DNA of 64,000 nucleotides from Hoplostethus atlanticus (lineage: Eukaryota; Chordata; Actinopteri; Trachichthyiformes; Trachichthyidae). A model generated the notes under the pieces. That model was not told where the DNA came from, did no database searches, and saw only the letters and a list, made by a program, of their open reading frames with translations. The stretch covers positions 630,001 to 694,000 of the forward strand of contig JAXDDX010000074.1 in assembly GCA_034670405.1 (NCBI GenBank), read 5' to 3'. The position numbers were made by a program, and so were the translations under genes. Shown one piece after another: positions 38,946 to 48,800 of the stretch; position 1 is the first letter of the stretch; each line of letters begins with the position of its first letter.

Positions 38946-41900
38946 ATTTCTTTCTCTTAGGTGGTGGGGTGCCTGTGTCCAAAGGGATTCAGTGGGAAGT
39001 TCTGTGAGAACACCACAGACGTATGTCGGGGGAAGCCTTGTTTCCCAGGGGTGGAGTGCCAGTCCCAGTCGGAGCCAGACCAGTTCACATGTGGGCAGTG
39101 TCCTAATCAAACCGTCTACCAGGAAAAGCAGGGATACAAGTGCTTTGAGAACGGTCAGTGGCCTGCGGAGAATGAATTTGGCCATTTTTGGAGCACCTCA
39201 ATCTACATGTTAAAGCCCCAGGAAACTTGGCTTGAAATAGTAAAAATGAATATATGATTATATATTAAGCATCCACAAAAATCTGAGTGAAAATAAACTT
39301 TCAGAAATATTAGAAAACCTAGTTCAAAAACAGCTCATTTAGCTGTTTAGACCATTTCTCAGGACTGTGTAGGCGTGTCAGATCAGGATTTGATTGACAT
39401 CCTGACATGATTGATAGCTCCGCCCATGTCAAACTGTCAAGCTGTTGCACCTGTTGGGGGAGGGACAACTGACGTGCATTTTTTAATGATTGGATTAATG
39501 AATTCTCTGCATCATAAATCTCAGAAAATACCACGCCCAATTCAACCCCACTGTTCTGAACCCCCCACTCATTTGAACTAGGTTTTGTAATATTTCTGAA
39601 CATTTATTTTCACTCAGATTTTTGTGGATGCTTAATTAGACACTAAACTTTGATATCATATATTCATTTTTACTATTTCAAGCCAAGTTTCCTGGGGCTT
39701 TAAACACTGTGTGCTCTTGAATCACGTATACCCCTCTGATCACACATGCTGTACATGCATGCATTTGAGCAGTGGAGATTGGAGTGCAAGTTAGCGTGGC
39801 AAAATATAAATAAAATATAAATGAAAATGCCTTATTTTTCATTGATTCATGGCCATGGCATTCATGAGCTTGGAAGGTCAGCAGGGTAGCTAACTAGCTT
39901 ACCTACATAGGTAGCCATAGGCTAGGTTAGTTTGAACTTGGAAGGTCAGCTAGGCTAACTAGCTAACCTAGATAAGTTAGTATAGCTAGATTGCATTTTG
40001 TCAGTCTAACATTACTTAGAGTTTTAACTCAACCAATGAGATTTCTTTCTGCCTGTGTTTGTAGAACTAAATGTCCATGTGTGTGTCTTAACAAGGACTG
40101 TGCCCATCGATACACATTACCGTAAATGTACCAGAATTAGCCAGATGGTGTGTTTACTCCGCGTCCATTAGGAAATGATTGATTGTCACGCACAGGAATT
40201 ACTCCCAGTCGTATTATCAGGTCTTTGGAAAAAACTTTTGATCCTACTCATCACACTTGTCTCTCTGTCGTCACCTTCTCAGACCTCTGCCTGCCTCCCA
40301 ACCCCTTGCCCTGCCACGAAATGGCTGACTGCTACAGCACAGGCTACAACTTAATTTGCACATGTAAGCCTGGTTTCACAGGGGATGGACGCAACTGCAC
40401 AGGTACTGAGCACCCAGCCAATCAGCATTATCCTACGCCATTATCTTGACCTAGATATCACTCCTTTATAATATGTGAACCGTACAGCTGTGGGTCTTTG
40501 TTTGTATTGCAGATATAGACGAGTGTCAGAAGCTATCACAATGTCCCAACGCCAAGTTTGAGTGTGTGAACACACCAGGCTCTGCCCACTGCACCTGTAG
40601 ATACAAGACTGGCTGTGGTATGTACACACTCATGTCCAATAAGGCCCAACCAACAGTTACACTTAGAGATTAGCCAAATAACAGTGAATCAAGTAAAGGA
40701 ATTGTACATGCCTAGAAGCTTTCTGTACATCTGTAGACCTGGTAAATGTGAACATGACACATGTTGCACGTATGCTGTGAATTGTAATACTGCTTTTCTT
40801 CATATTCTTATATCCTTCATAGTAAAAGATTCCTAACTATGCCTTATATCAGAAATTCAAATGTGCAATATATATCAGCAGTGAGTCTTGGTGCAGTTCT
40901 GAACTATGTGTTTCTCTACAGGTGACACTGCCAATCCCCCAGGTAAGTTCCCATCAGGTTCCCTCAGTAGCGTATCGTAGCGTGGCATTGCTTCCGGTGT
41001 TGCCATGGTGATCATGCCCATATATAGTAAGACAGGTCATCAGACAGCTGTTGCTGTTGTTTTGTGTCTACAGGGTTTAACTTGTTCAACGTCTCCATGG
41101 GATGGAAAGGACCCAAGAAGGACGGACTCAAAATGGTGTGTGTGTGTGTGTGTGTGCATCGCCTGTCAGTGTATATTATATCCAACGTGTCAGTAATACA
41201 TTACAGTAATATTAGTACTTGCAGAGAAGTTTACTTTCTCCAGATGGAAGTATTACCACAACTTAGATTTTATCAAGCAAATGGATGTCAAGAGTGTACT
41301 ATCCTGATTTTTTTTTTCAAAATCTGCAATTCTTTGGGTGTAACGGAAAAGTCACATGATGAGGAATGTAGTGGATTCCTGCTCCCCAGGGAGTAATAAG
41401 TAAAATAATGACATGACTTTTAAAATGAGCACCAAGGAAGGATGAGAAATATATTGCTTTTTTGGAGTAACAACCTCCAACACTGGTGCATGCATCACAT
41501 ATCAGTCATATGATTGTGTGTGTGCATTCACATCACCTGTCAGTTACTACATAGTGACAACTCTGCGTTCCTCAGCTGGAGGACATTCTGTCCACAGGTT
41601 TCGAGAACAAATTCTACAGTGTCATTGCGAAGAATCCGGGCTCCAGTTCAGATCTGCAGGAGTATCGCATCTCCATGTCCAGTGATACGCCCCACTGGTA
41701 CATCAAAGACTACCTGACCAGAGTCAGTGGCTTCTCTGGCATCAGCACCGTGGATGTCGGAGGTAAGCCCCCCGCCGGACAGGCCTTTGGGAACCTTGTA
41801 GTGATGTTCATGATTTTATTGGAAATGAAGGTTTACATTACCTTCATGGGCTGAGTAAGTCTGATGACCCACTCTGAACACACCGATCACTTCACAAATA

Positions 41901-44900
41901 CACTATGAAAATGATTGATGAGACGTTGGAGGGGTTTTTGAACAGACACACAAGGTTTTCATCCAACAGCAGCAATATACAAGCGCTGTTGTTTGACTTA
42001 GGTAAATACAGTGTGCACTCGTACACCGGGCATTACGGTAGAAGTCACACAAGCATGAGCCGCTCTGGGTCGGTGTGTCGGTGTGTCGGTGTGTCGGTGC
42101 GTTCAAATACCAGGAAGTAGCTATGAATTAAATCATTTGTTCAGTCAACTCCACCTGAGCAACTAGACAGCGCTATCACACTTGCTTGACTTTTATTACT
42201 TTGTTGCTTATTTAAAGCTGCTGTGTCCGGCATTATTGTTATTGATCTCACCTGGTCTTTAGTTGTTATCGGTCCCTCATTGTAAAGCACTTTGTTTGTA
42301 AAGAGCTATCTAAATAAGGTCCGTTATTATTCATCATGAAGTTTATAGGACAGCATTTTTATTATTATTGCATAGGGATGGAGTAATAACATCAACTTGA
42401 TACAAAGTCATAATAGTGCCATACCTAGCACATAACGAGAACAAACCATTGCAAATTGCCATTTGCAATGGTGTTGTGGCGTTATGGTGCAAAATGTGTT
42501 CTTTCTTAAAGTGAAGAAAAGTGAAGTTGCCTCTCTCTCCCACTCGCTGCTCGACTGTCCACACCCACAGATCTGGATGAGTGTAAGGCCAAGGAGGCGT
42601 CGTGTATCCACCCTGCAATCTGCGCCAACACCTACGGAGGCTACAGGTGTATTTGCAACGGCACCACCGACGTGGACGCAACCCAGTCCTGCATATTTGG
42701 TGGTAAGGGTGATAAAATGTCAAAATCAATGATACGGCTGAGCGCAAAAGCCATGAAACAATTATGAGATGAAATTTCAATGCCTTGCAGACGTTCAAGT
42801 AGCCTCTCAATAGCCGTTTGGTCACTTTCCAGGTCTTCATTTAATAAAAAATCATTATGTGGAGTGAAAAATGTGATAGTTGGTATCAATTTATCATCAC
42901 AGTAGTGCAGAGAAAAGAATCGTGATATCTTAGTGGATCAATTTCCATCCCAAACACCCTTGCACACAGACAAGTTGCATTTTTCCTGCCTTTTGTTGCT
43001 CTGTAAAGATCATTATTATTATTTTTGGGCACTTTTGCCTTCATTGAACAGTGTTGGAGGGATGCGACAGAATGTCCTGGGCCAGATTCAAACCCAGGAC
43101 GTGGCCGTTACGCAGTACGCTCCTAACCCGTGACTTGCACTGCAATAAATAAGCTTGACACGACTTGATTTGGTCTGTCCAGACAGCCGAGACGAGGGGA
43201 ACCGCACTGAGACCCAGACATTGGATAAGAGACCCCTGATACTGGGCCTGGCTCTGGGCATCGGCATCCCTCTGCTCCTGCTGCTCCTCCTGGCTGCACT
43301 GGCCTGCTTCTGCTGCTGCCGCAAGAAGAGAGTGACTGGAGAGTAAGTAGCATGCACAACACACGATAATTAAGTAAATATAACAGAATTAGGTTTGACC
43401 GTAATGGGTTATATATATTTTAATTTGACAAAAAACATTTTCATGCCAAATAAATCCCCCAAATTAAAAGGTTTCTGTGTTTCGCCCTAGAATTACATTC
43501 TTTTCAGGGTGGAAAAGCCAATGCAACAGCATTTAGACCATCTGACACTACAACTCTCCACTGAAACCCAGACTAATCAAATCCTTAACGCAGGTTTTGG
43601 ACTGGAGATAGCGCTCTACAGCAACTGCATGGGTTTAAATCCAATCCTCTGTTACGCTGTTGCAGCACGGTCTTCCTTGTTCTTCTTCTCAGTCGGAGGG
43701 TGGACTGCCCACTCTCTTACTATATAAAACAAAACCACTACCTACTGACAGCTTTGTGGTCTGAGTTATGAAACTGTGCTTGGGTATCGAGTATTTGCAA
43801 ACTGAACACACAGTAAACCGAGATAATGATGGGTAATGCCAAAAAGAAATGGCTATAGCATCATCGATATTTCTTATCCGAATTTCGAAAGAAAATACAG
43901 ATTAGAAAGTCACAATAAACATACGGAGCACAGGAGACTATTGAATCATGTTCTTAACAACACATGTAAGCATCTTAAAATACAGAATTCACCATGTGAA
44001 AATCCCCTCTGGTATGTGTGCGTGCATTTAACGTGCACGTGTGTCCTTGGACCCGGCATGTGTGCAGATGTATGGCATCTGGACCAGGTGTTAGCAGGCC
44101 ATAGAGACCCGTAATCCCACCCCCCGCCCCCTCTGTACACTAGACCCTATGGATATAATGGCTGGGCCGTCGCCGGGATTGTGGGATTAGTTTGTTAGAT
44201 TAGATGGAGCTAAACCATTGTCAGAGAAGAGGTTATGCTGTGTTGCCTCACTGCAAAACAGCTGAGAGGCATTATTTGGATTAAATGGTATAATGGCGTG
44301 CCTACCGCCCTGCGTATTTACCGTCCCAGATGTAAGGGGCATGATAGACGAGCAATTGTTAGAGGTTAATGCACAGTCAACGGGCAGTTTTGCCAGGAAC
44401 CGTTGCCAAGAATGTTTCTGTTTTTGTCATTTATGTCCAGAATGATGCACAGTGCACCGGGCCGCACAGACCGCACCTCATTAATCAGAGAAGATACACA
44501 AATATCTGCACAGAGAAATAATATACAATCCAAAAACGTCTGAGCTGCAAATCAGACAAACGCCGAGTCTGGAGAAGCATTTGGGACGCGCGTTAATCAG
44601 CTTCAGCCCCAGATTTCAGTGTTTTACAGCACTTCATGAATATTCCCCAACAACTGCAGCCCATCTGTGCAACATTTCACATGAAATTGCCTCTCAAAAG
44701 TGGATATGTAGCATGATGATCATCAGGGTCAGAATGAGAGTCACTATGGTCACAAGGCACAATAAATGTACAGGAATTTAACACTGGAGCAGATACATAT
44801 CGACAGTCCGTACTAACCCACATGGACAGCAGGACCTCACAGGCAGTGCAAAGAGACAGTGCAAGACATACTAGTGCACTTGACTCTGATTGCTGTGTTC

Positions 44901-45112
44901 CGATTGGTTTGTTTGTTTTTATTTCTGCGCTCTGATTGGTTTGTGCTTTTACGTCCAGGCTCCACAACCTTGTGCCGGAGTACCTACAGCAGCAACACAA
45001 CCCTCCGCCCTTCAACTACGCGGACCCAGCCCTCCACTACAACAGCCACTGCAGCCCACGACTCATAAACGGCCACACACCCATGAGACACTACATCAAC
45101 TATGAGAATTAA
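23836..45112 (+). CDS. Giant EGF-repeat, NIDO, AMOP and VWD transmembrane protein
   Basis: I resolved 25 coding exons totalling 8011 bases. Removing one extra base near 27325 gives 8010 bases, or 2669 residues, with every junction in phase. Order: signal peptide, about 36 EGF-like domains (mostly calcium-binding DxDEC type), NIDO, AMOP, VWD, a beta-rich linker, further EGF-like domains, a SEA-like position, a last EGF, one transmembrane helix and a tail of about 60 residues. The NIDO-AMOP-VWD-EGF-TM order is that of MUC4 C-termini and of insect Mesh, a septate-junction protein. The long EGF array replaces the mucin region. The protein should be a large, N-glycosylated surface or shed extracellular molecule (many NxS/T sites). 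I do not recognise a standard gene name. Fibrillin-like or mucin-like labels are likely in automated annotation. Function is unknown to me; epithelial adhesion is inference. Confidence 0.9.
25705..27781 (+). other. EGF array, first giant exon (about 17 EGF-like domains)
   Basis: One 2077-base exon encodes about 17 EGF-like domains in tandem. Most open with DIDEC, DVDEC or DINEC and contain the Asn/Asp hydroxylation-type and aromatic positions of calcium-binding EGF (for example CTNxxGSFxCxC). One, around 27540-27655, lacks the DxDEC opening and starts [12 protein letters not shown]. The exon is bounded by phase-1 introns, as in fibrillin-type EGF exons. It contains the one-base insertion near 27325. 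Confidence 0.92.
27324..27328 (+). other. Apparent +1 frameshift in the EGF array
   Basis: DVDECSPDG runs into a stop, while the next frame resumes as [17 protein letters not shown], a normal continuation of the same EGF. One base too many in the GGGT at this point explains it. The insertion creates a GTGAGT donor look-alike, but the nearest acceptor-like AG would give a 36-40-base intron, which is too short. Confidence 0.8.
28060..30568 (+). other. EGF array, second block (about 19 EGF-like domains)
   Basis: Exon 28060-28182 encodes a single EGF (DVNEC). Exon 28319-30568 (2250 bases) encodes about 18 more, ending with a final DRDEC EGF just before NIDO. One opens NKVDC in place of DxDEC. 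Domains are rich in NxS/T sequons (NCS, NGT, NFT, NMS). All introns in the array are phase 1. A perfect 246-base duplication lies at 28912-29403. Confidence 0.92.
28912..29403 (+). repeat. Exact 246-bp tandem duplication of two EGF domains
   Basis: Positions 28912-29157 and 29158-29403 read identically: each unit is 82 codons, or two EGF domains (CMTGNFTC type and CYLGLVQC type). The similarity stops soon after 29410, where the next copy diverges to [11 protein letters not shown]. Being in frame, it preserves the protein. It is either a very recent duplication or an assembly duplicate. Confidence 0.95.
30792..33360 (+). other. NIDO domain exons
   Basis: The exons are 30792-30925, 31462-31629, 31995-32174 and the first half of 33075-33666. 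Sequence features are LYPFGTE at the start, then [55 protein letters not shown] and [20 protein letters not shown]. This is the order of a nidogen extracellular (NIDO) domain as seen in nidogen, alpha-tectorin, MUC4 and Mesh. Confidence 0.9.
31387..31460. repeat. (CT)n microsatellite abutting a splice acceptor
   Basis: About 37 CT units run directly into the CAG acceptor of the exon at 31462, so the repeat forms the entire polypyrimidine tract. Confidence 0.95.
33795..34405. mobile_element. Teleost interspersed repeat interrupted by a nested element
   Basis: The intron between the two AMOP exons holds a repeat rich in CAAGTCAAGACC-like units at 33795-33930, and its apparent other end at 34314-34405 (GTGGTCGTGAGACCAGACTC). 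Between them, about 33930-34195 ends in CAATAAAG-CTGAATCTAATCTAAT, a tail typical of fish retroelements. The nested arrangement is inferred from the interrupted repeat. Family assignment needs a repeat library. Confidence 0.45.
34425..34600. mobile_element. Teleost SINE/LINE-derived repeat
   Basis: It contains CATTTAGCTGACACTCTTAT then TTGCTCAAGGACACTTCAAC and a GGGATCAAACCTGAGACCTT segment, a block I recognise as common in teleost genomes. A shorter related core lies at 38405-38445. The motif TTGCTCAAGGACACTTCA recurs at 62756-62773. Confidence 0.5.
35353..36816 (+). other. VWD domain exons
   Basis: The exons are 35353-35567, 35948-36023 and 36526-36816. The domain opens [20 protein letters not shown], then GEFVIVRL, followed by [12 protein letters not shown] and IEWRC. 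It closes [20 protein letters not shown], the calcium-binding end of a VWD. The GLLGHWN in place of the VWF-like GLCGNFN follows the MUC4-type VWD, which lacks that cysteine. A GT microsatellite (35580-35606) follows the first donor. Confidence 0.9.
36916..38377 (+). other. Post-VWD linker, beta-sandwich-like region and EGF start
   Basis: The exons are 36916-37146, 37438-37590 and 38199-38377. After VWD comes a helical-looking stretch with two cysteines ([15 protein letters not shown]). Then comes a PPIVTEP...[19 protein letters not shown] segment, which resembles cadherin or PKD-like beta domains found after VWD in MUC4-type proteins. The last exon ends with an EGF that begins [12 protein letters not shown]. 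The beta-domain family is not firmly identified. Confidence 0.75.
38865..38943. repeat. (TG)39 microsatellite beside a splice acceptor
   Basis: It ends 17 bases before the exon at 38961, separated only by the short pyrimidine tract TTTATTTCTTTCTCTTAG. Confidence 0.95.
38961..40617 (+). other. C-terminal EGF-like domain exons
   Basis: The exons are 38961-39153, 40283-40402 and 40513-40617. The first finishes an EGF ([14 protein letters not shown]) and continues with a six-cysteine segment, [13 protein letters not shown] to [11 protein letters not shown]. The second is one EGF (CHEMADC-like, here [18 protein letters not shown]). The third is a DIDEC EGF. Together they correspond to the membrane-proximal EGF domains of MUC4-type proteins. 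Confidence 0.85.
39210..39703. mobile_element. Inverted-repeat DNA transposon (MITE), possibly piggyBac-type
   Basis: The first roughly 120 bases from 39214 reappear as reverse complement in the last 130-140 bases up to 39699 (ends AGCCCCAGGAAACTTGGC and its complement GCCAAGTTTCCTGGGGCT). The blocks AAGCATCCACAAAAATCTGA and CCTAGTTCAAA also match inverted. TTAA lies at both edges (39210-39213 and 39700-39703), as expected for a piggyBac-type target duplication. A TA duplication (Tc1/mariner) cannot be excluded because of the A/T context. There is no transposase gene. It lies in an intron. Confidence 0.8.
40922..40942 (+). other. 21-base micro-exon
   Basis: Bounded by CTACAG and GTAAGT, it encodes only a phase-1 junction residue plus DTANPP. 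It keeps the frame between exons 40513-40617 and 41074-41135 exactly. Skipping it would also preserve frame, so it could be alternative. Confidence 0.7.
41074..41762 (+). other. Membrane-proximal SEA-like region exons
   Basis: Exons 41074-41135 and 41576-41762 encode [16 protein letters not shown] then [17 protein letters not shown] and a segment ending [11 protein letters not shown]. Length (about 80 residues), position before the last EGF and hydrophobic pattern suggest a SEA domain. I do not see a clear GSVVV-type autocleavage motif, so the identification is weak. Confidence 0.55.
41136..41154. repeat. (GT)n forming the splice donor
   Basis: The exon ending at 41135 is followed directly by nine or so GT units, so the donor is the first GT of a microsatellite and lacks the usual GTAAGT or GTGAGT. 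Confidence 0.8.
42230..42332. repeat. 3' tail of a teleost retroelement
   Basis: It ends TGTAAAGCACTTTGTTTGTA, AAGAGCTATCTAAATAAGGT and TTATTATT. The related block at 2455-2518 ends TGCTACAAATAAAATGTATTATTAG and runs into a trinucleotide repeat (2519-2580). Such endings are common 3' ends of fish LINE/SINE copies. Confidence 0.45.
42428..42490. repeat. Imperfect palindrome with a perfect 12-bp core stem
   Basis: ACCATTGCAAAT at 42445-42456 is followed, after TGCC, by its exact reverse complement at 42461-42472. The inverted similarity extends imperfectly outward by about 15 bases on each side. It lies in an intron about 80 bases before the last EGF exon. It may be a degraded MITE tip. Confidence 0.7.
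42571..42702 (+). other. Last EGF-like domain exon
   Basis: The exon encodes [20 protein letters not shown] followed by [20 protein letters not shown], a calcium-binding EGF with an NGT sequon. It lies immediately before the transmembrane exon and is joined to it in phase 1. Confidence 0.85.
43183..45112 (+). other. Transmembrane and cytoplasmic exons
   Basis: Exon 43183-43342 encodes a short juxtamembrane segment ([12 protein letters not shown]), a Leu-rich helix ([20 protein letters not shown]) and [10 protein letters not shown], a cysteine cluster plus stop-transfer basic residues. The last exon, 44959-45112, encodes the tail [12 protein letters not shown] to HYINYEN and the TAA at 45110-45112. 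The cysteines next to the membrane could be palmitoylated. The final YIN and YEN are YxN motifs of the Grb2-SH2 type if phosphorylated (inference). Confidence 0.88.
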
Positions 45113-45857
45113 ATTCAGCATGCATTGTGTTGTTGCAGAATAACTGACTTCTAGTCCAAATTGCAATTCAATTCATCATTCAGCATCTCTAAAATACAGA
45201 AGATCCAATCTGTAAAAGTGTTATTATTTAAGGATTTAACTTGGCAGAATTTATTTTAATTCTGTGCTGTTGATCATTTGGTCATTTTGGAATGAAACTC
45301 TTCATTTGTTACCAGATTTGTCCCCTGTAATTCAGTGTTTCAGAGGACAGCTGTCTTTTGTAAACCTGTGATGTCGTCGCAGGGAAAATAATATGTAAAT
45401 ACAATTTACCATTAGATGCAGTATCATTACAAAACAACATAGAGTAGGTTATGAACCTGACCCTGACCTCTGACTTTCCCGTGGAGGGTCACGTTATTGA
45501 TATTTTGAAGGCTGATGCCAATATTTTTGTTTTGAAGCTGCTGATAGCTGATATTTTGTGCCAGTATTCAACCATTTCAGTGCTAAAAAATATTCAAAGT
45601 ATTCAATGTTTATTTTTGGCAGGGTGGAAAAGTGTCTAAAATTCTGCATTGAAACCAAGAGTACTATTACTTCTCCAACTAATAATTCATGCATACCCCA
45701 ATCAAAATGTTTGCATGCTGTCTGCATTCCAATTAGTTCACGGTAAGGGCTTCCCATAGACAACCAGGGAAGTATTGATCAATTATACAATGAATATGTA
45801 ATCAAACAAATCGGAGGTGGAAAACACTGATATTTGCCAATAATGATTTTGAATAAA
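45113..45857 (+). other. 3' untranslated region of the EGF/NIDO/AMOP/VWD gene
   Basis: AATAAA occurs at 45852-45857, 740 bases after the stop, and is the best poly(A) signal. I see no coding sequence in the region. Confidence 0.55.
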
Positions 45858-48800
45858 AGGCCAATATTGACAAACTGATATCTGTCATCTGATTCTTATT
45901 GTTATTATCACTACATCATTTCAGCACTGTAGTTTGCCCGCTTTCTGCAATTCCTACTTTAGCCACCAGGTGTCACTGCAGAGTCTTCCACGTGAGACAG
46001 TTCAATCACATTTGTTTTTGAGTAGGTTTTAAGCAGCAGTGCAGCACACTTACAGCCACACACACACACACACACGCTGATGGCCAGACACCTGCTCTGC
46101 AGCCTTCATCTGCGAAGTGGCCGCAGCATGCGGCGAAGCCGCTGCCCCCTGCAGGATGAGATCATCTGAGGAGGGAGCGGAGCGAGGCAGCCCTGCAGGT
46201 CCCTGCCACTGCAGAGACGGAACTGGCCCACACCACAGCCAGGGTCAAGGACAGGGCGCTGCAAAACACTCGGCCCGCTTGCTCATTGTGGTTACACACA
46301 CACACACACACCTACAAAGACGTGTGCACATACACACACTACCTCTGCATAATCAATGCAGTGCTTCTTGATTCCTCCGGTGTTTCTCTGGAGGGTTGAT
46401 TGATAGAGTAAACCCAACCGAATCATGTCATAATGCTGCATGGAGCATTTGGGGAGGAAACTTCTGGAAAGAGTGAAATTGCACGGCGAGGAGCGCCCCT
46501 GTGAAACACCTGTGAAAGACAAAGGCACATCTAACAGGGAGAGTCGCAACAGAAAGACAGCCACTGAGGATGAAATCACCTCGGCAAGGGAGCTTTGTAG
46601 TGCCACACTTCTGGAAGGTTCCAAGGAGCGCCGCTTCATGTGCCGCTGAAGGCTGCAGTGTTTGAACTCCAGCTCCACACTGTCTGCAGCAGACAACCTG
46701 GCGACAAGCCAGAGAGGGAAAGAGGGAGGAAGGGAGAGAGTCAGATAGACACCGAGAAAGAGAGAGGGGAAGAGAGGAGAGAGGACGGGAAGGAAATAAA
46801 AGAGTGAGAGCTTGAAGATCAACAGCGGGGATTCTATTTGACAGCTAGTTAAGTGGTGTTGTCCCTCAGATTCCTTCAAATGAATCGACGGACGAGTGCG
46901 GGTTGAGAGACAGCTGAAGATCCAGCGCCAGACCAAACAAACAGAATGCGTTCAGGGGATAGAAACCTAAGTGCATGCTTAACACAATATCCATTTCATC
47001 ACGGCGCGATTGAAAAAGGCAGTGAATAGCCGGCCAAATCCTCTTATCCGATTTGAGGCCATTAATCATTTCTGCCTCATGATGTAATTTTGGAAAACAA
47101 GCCATTTCCTAGTTACAGGTAGGCCCACATACCGAAGGGACTGGCTCATACACAGCTGGCCTGTTGTTGGACCTTACACTGGTAATGCCCTTATCGCAGG
47201 GCTATATAACCATAAAGCTGGAGTCACTGCTGCCATTCATGCTTATTGGGAGTGGACGGCTGTATGGCATTATCTTTGTCCATTGACAGAGGCAGACCTT
47301 TGGCCAACTGGTGCTGGGAAAACATTAATGGCAATCAGGAATTGTCCAAGGAGGCTGGTCAGATGTAGCCGAAATTGCCTGCAGGTCATAAAAAATACAT
47401 GCACGCATGAACACTCCCCCTCCCCGCCGTATTTACCGTCAATATGCAAGCGCATGCATACAGAGGCACATGCAGAGATGCACACAGTCAGCTACACACA
47501 CAGACTCACCATGCACAGTTACAAACAACACACAGAACTGAAACCGACGCGGGCCGGCGTGCCCACCGGCCGCACCAACGCACACGACGCGAAGCTCTTT
47601 TCACTGGTAGTAACTTCACGTCCATTGCGCACAAACAACAGCCATTCTCTCCCGTGAAAGGTGATCCACTCCACTGGCGCGGAACCAGCAGGTGCATTAC
47701 AAAGCCTCATCCATTAACAATGATGTCCACGTACTCCAGTTACACAGGTGAGCATCCTCTCATATGTGTCACCTGCCTTTACCCCTGGAAAGTCCTCGCA
47801 ACGCCCCCTTATGCACACAAATTAGCCTCCTTTTGAGCTTTACTTGAAAGCTGGTTCATTTTAGAGCGAGCAATGAGAAAAATACTACCACAATACTCAG
47901 TGCTGCCACATATCCCACGTGCTATTTGACACCAAGCACCCCCACCCACCACACCGCCACCTAAAATTGGATTGACCCACATGGTGGCCTTTTGCTACGG
48001 GGGACAATACCAACTGTTATCAGCGGGAATGATGTTACAGGCCATTGAGAGGTGGCGTTAATGAAGATGGAGGGGTGGGTTCCATGACTACACCCATTGC
48101 CTCCGCTAAACCGAGGTGACCTTTGACCCCTTGTGGTGTGGAAACGAAAGCAACCATTCTATAAAGACGTTCTGGGTTGGGTTGCGTCCGATAAGGATTC
48201 ATTCTTTGTAGTAGTTACATATTCACAGAAACTGATAAGAGCGGAGGTGGGCGGGGGGGGGGGGGGGGGGGTAACATAGTTCTTAACCGGTGTGTATGTG
48301 CACACACACACACCAGACATAACGTGTACCATCCATAATGCAACAAAAAAACAGGATTTAAACGCACACTGTGCTCCGTGCGGTGAGTAAATCCTCCCTG
48401 GCTTACATTGAGAAGATTGGTTCAGGTTTTTATAGGCCATGAGGTAATTTCTCCCGGGTTCCAATGTGCCCCATCGACATTAACCTCCAACCTACAATCA
48501 CCTTTGACCTGGAGCAGGTCCTCTGAGACCCGGCGTATCATCAGAGATCAACCAACCAAACAGCTGATTTTGCATAATGGATGATGTATGGCTATTGGAA
48601 AACGGGGTAGAAGGACAAACTGGAAAAGCTATGCTGATTTTGTACCCGGTTACGATCGGGCACTAAACCGCTGTCTCTTAATAGGAGTTTTATGAGTGCA
48701 ATACACCATAAAGAGACGTTGCGTAATAAAAGTCTTAAGAAAAAAGTGCCAGAACCGGTACAATTAAGTGTCCATGACCACACAAGCAAAGCCAGAGAGA

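Noticed and set aside
46100..46270. GC-rich stretch with an ATG that could be a CpG-island first exon
   Set aside because: There is no donor in a sensible frame, no downstream exon, and it ends in simple repeats.
46292..46936. Open frame of about 214 codons on the minus strand
   Set aside because: Composition is low in complexity with VCVCV repeat-derived ends, and there is no domain and no splice or transcription context.
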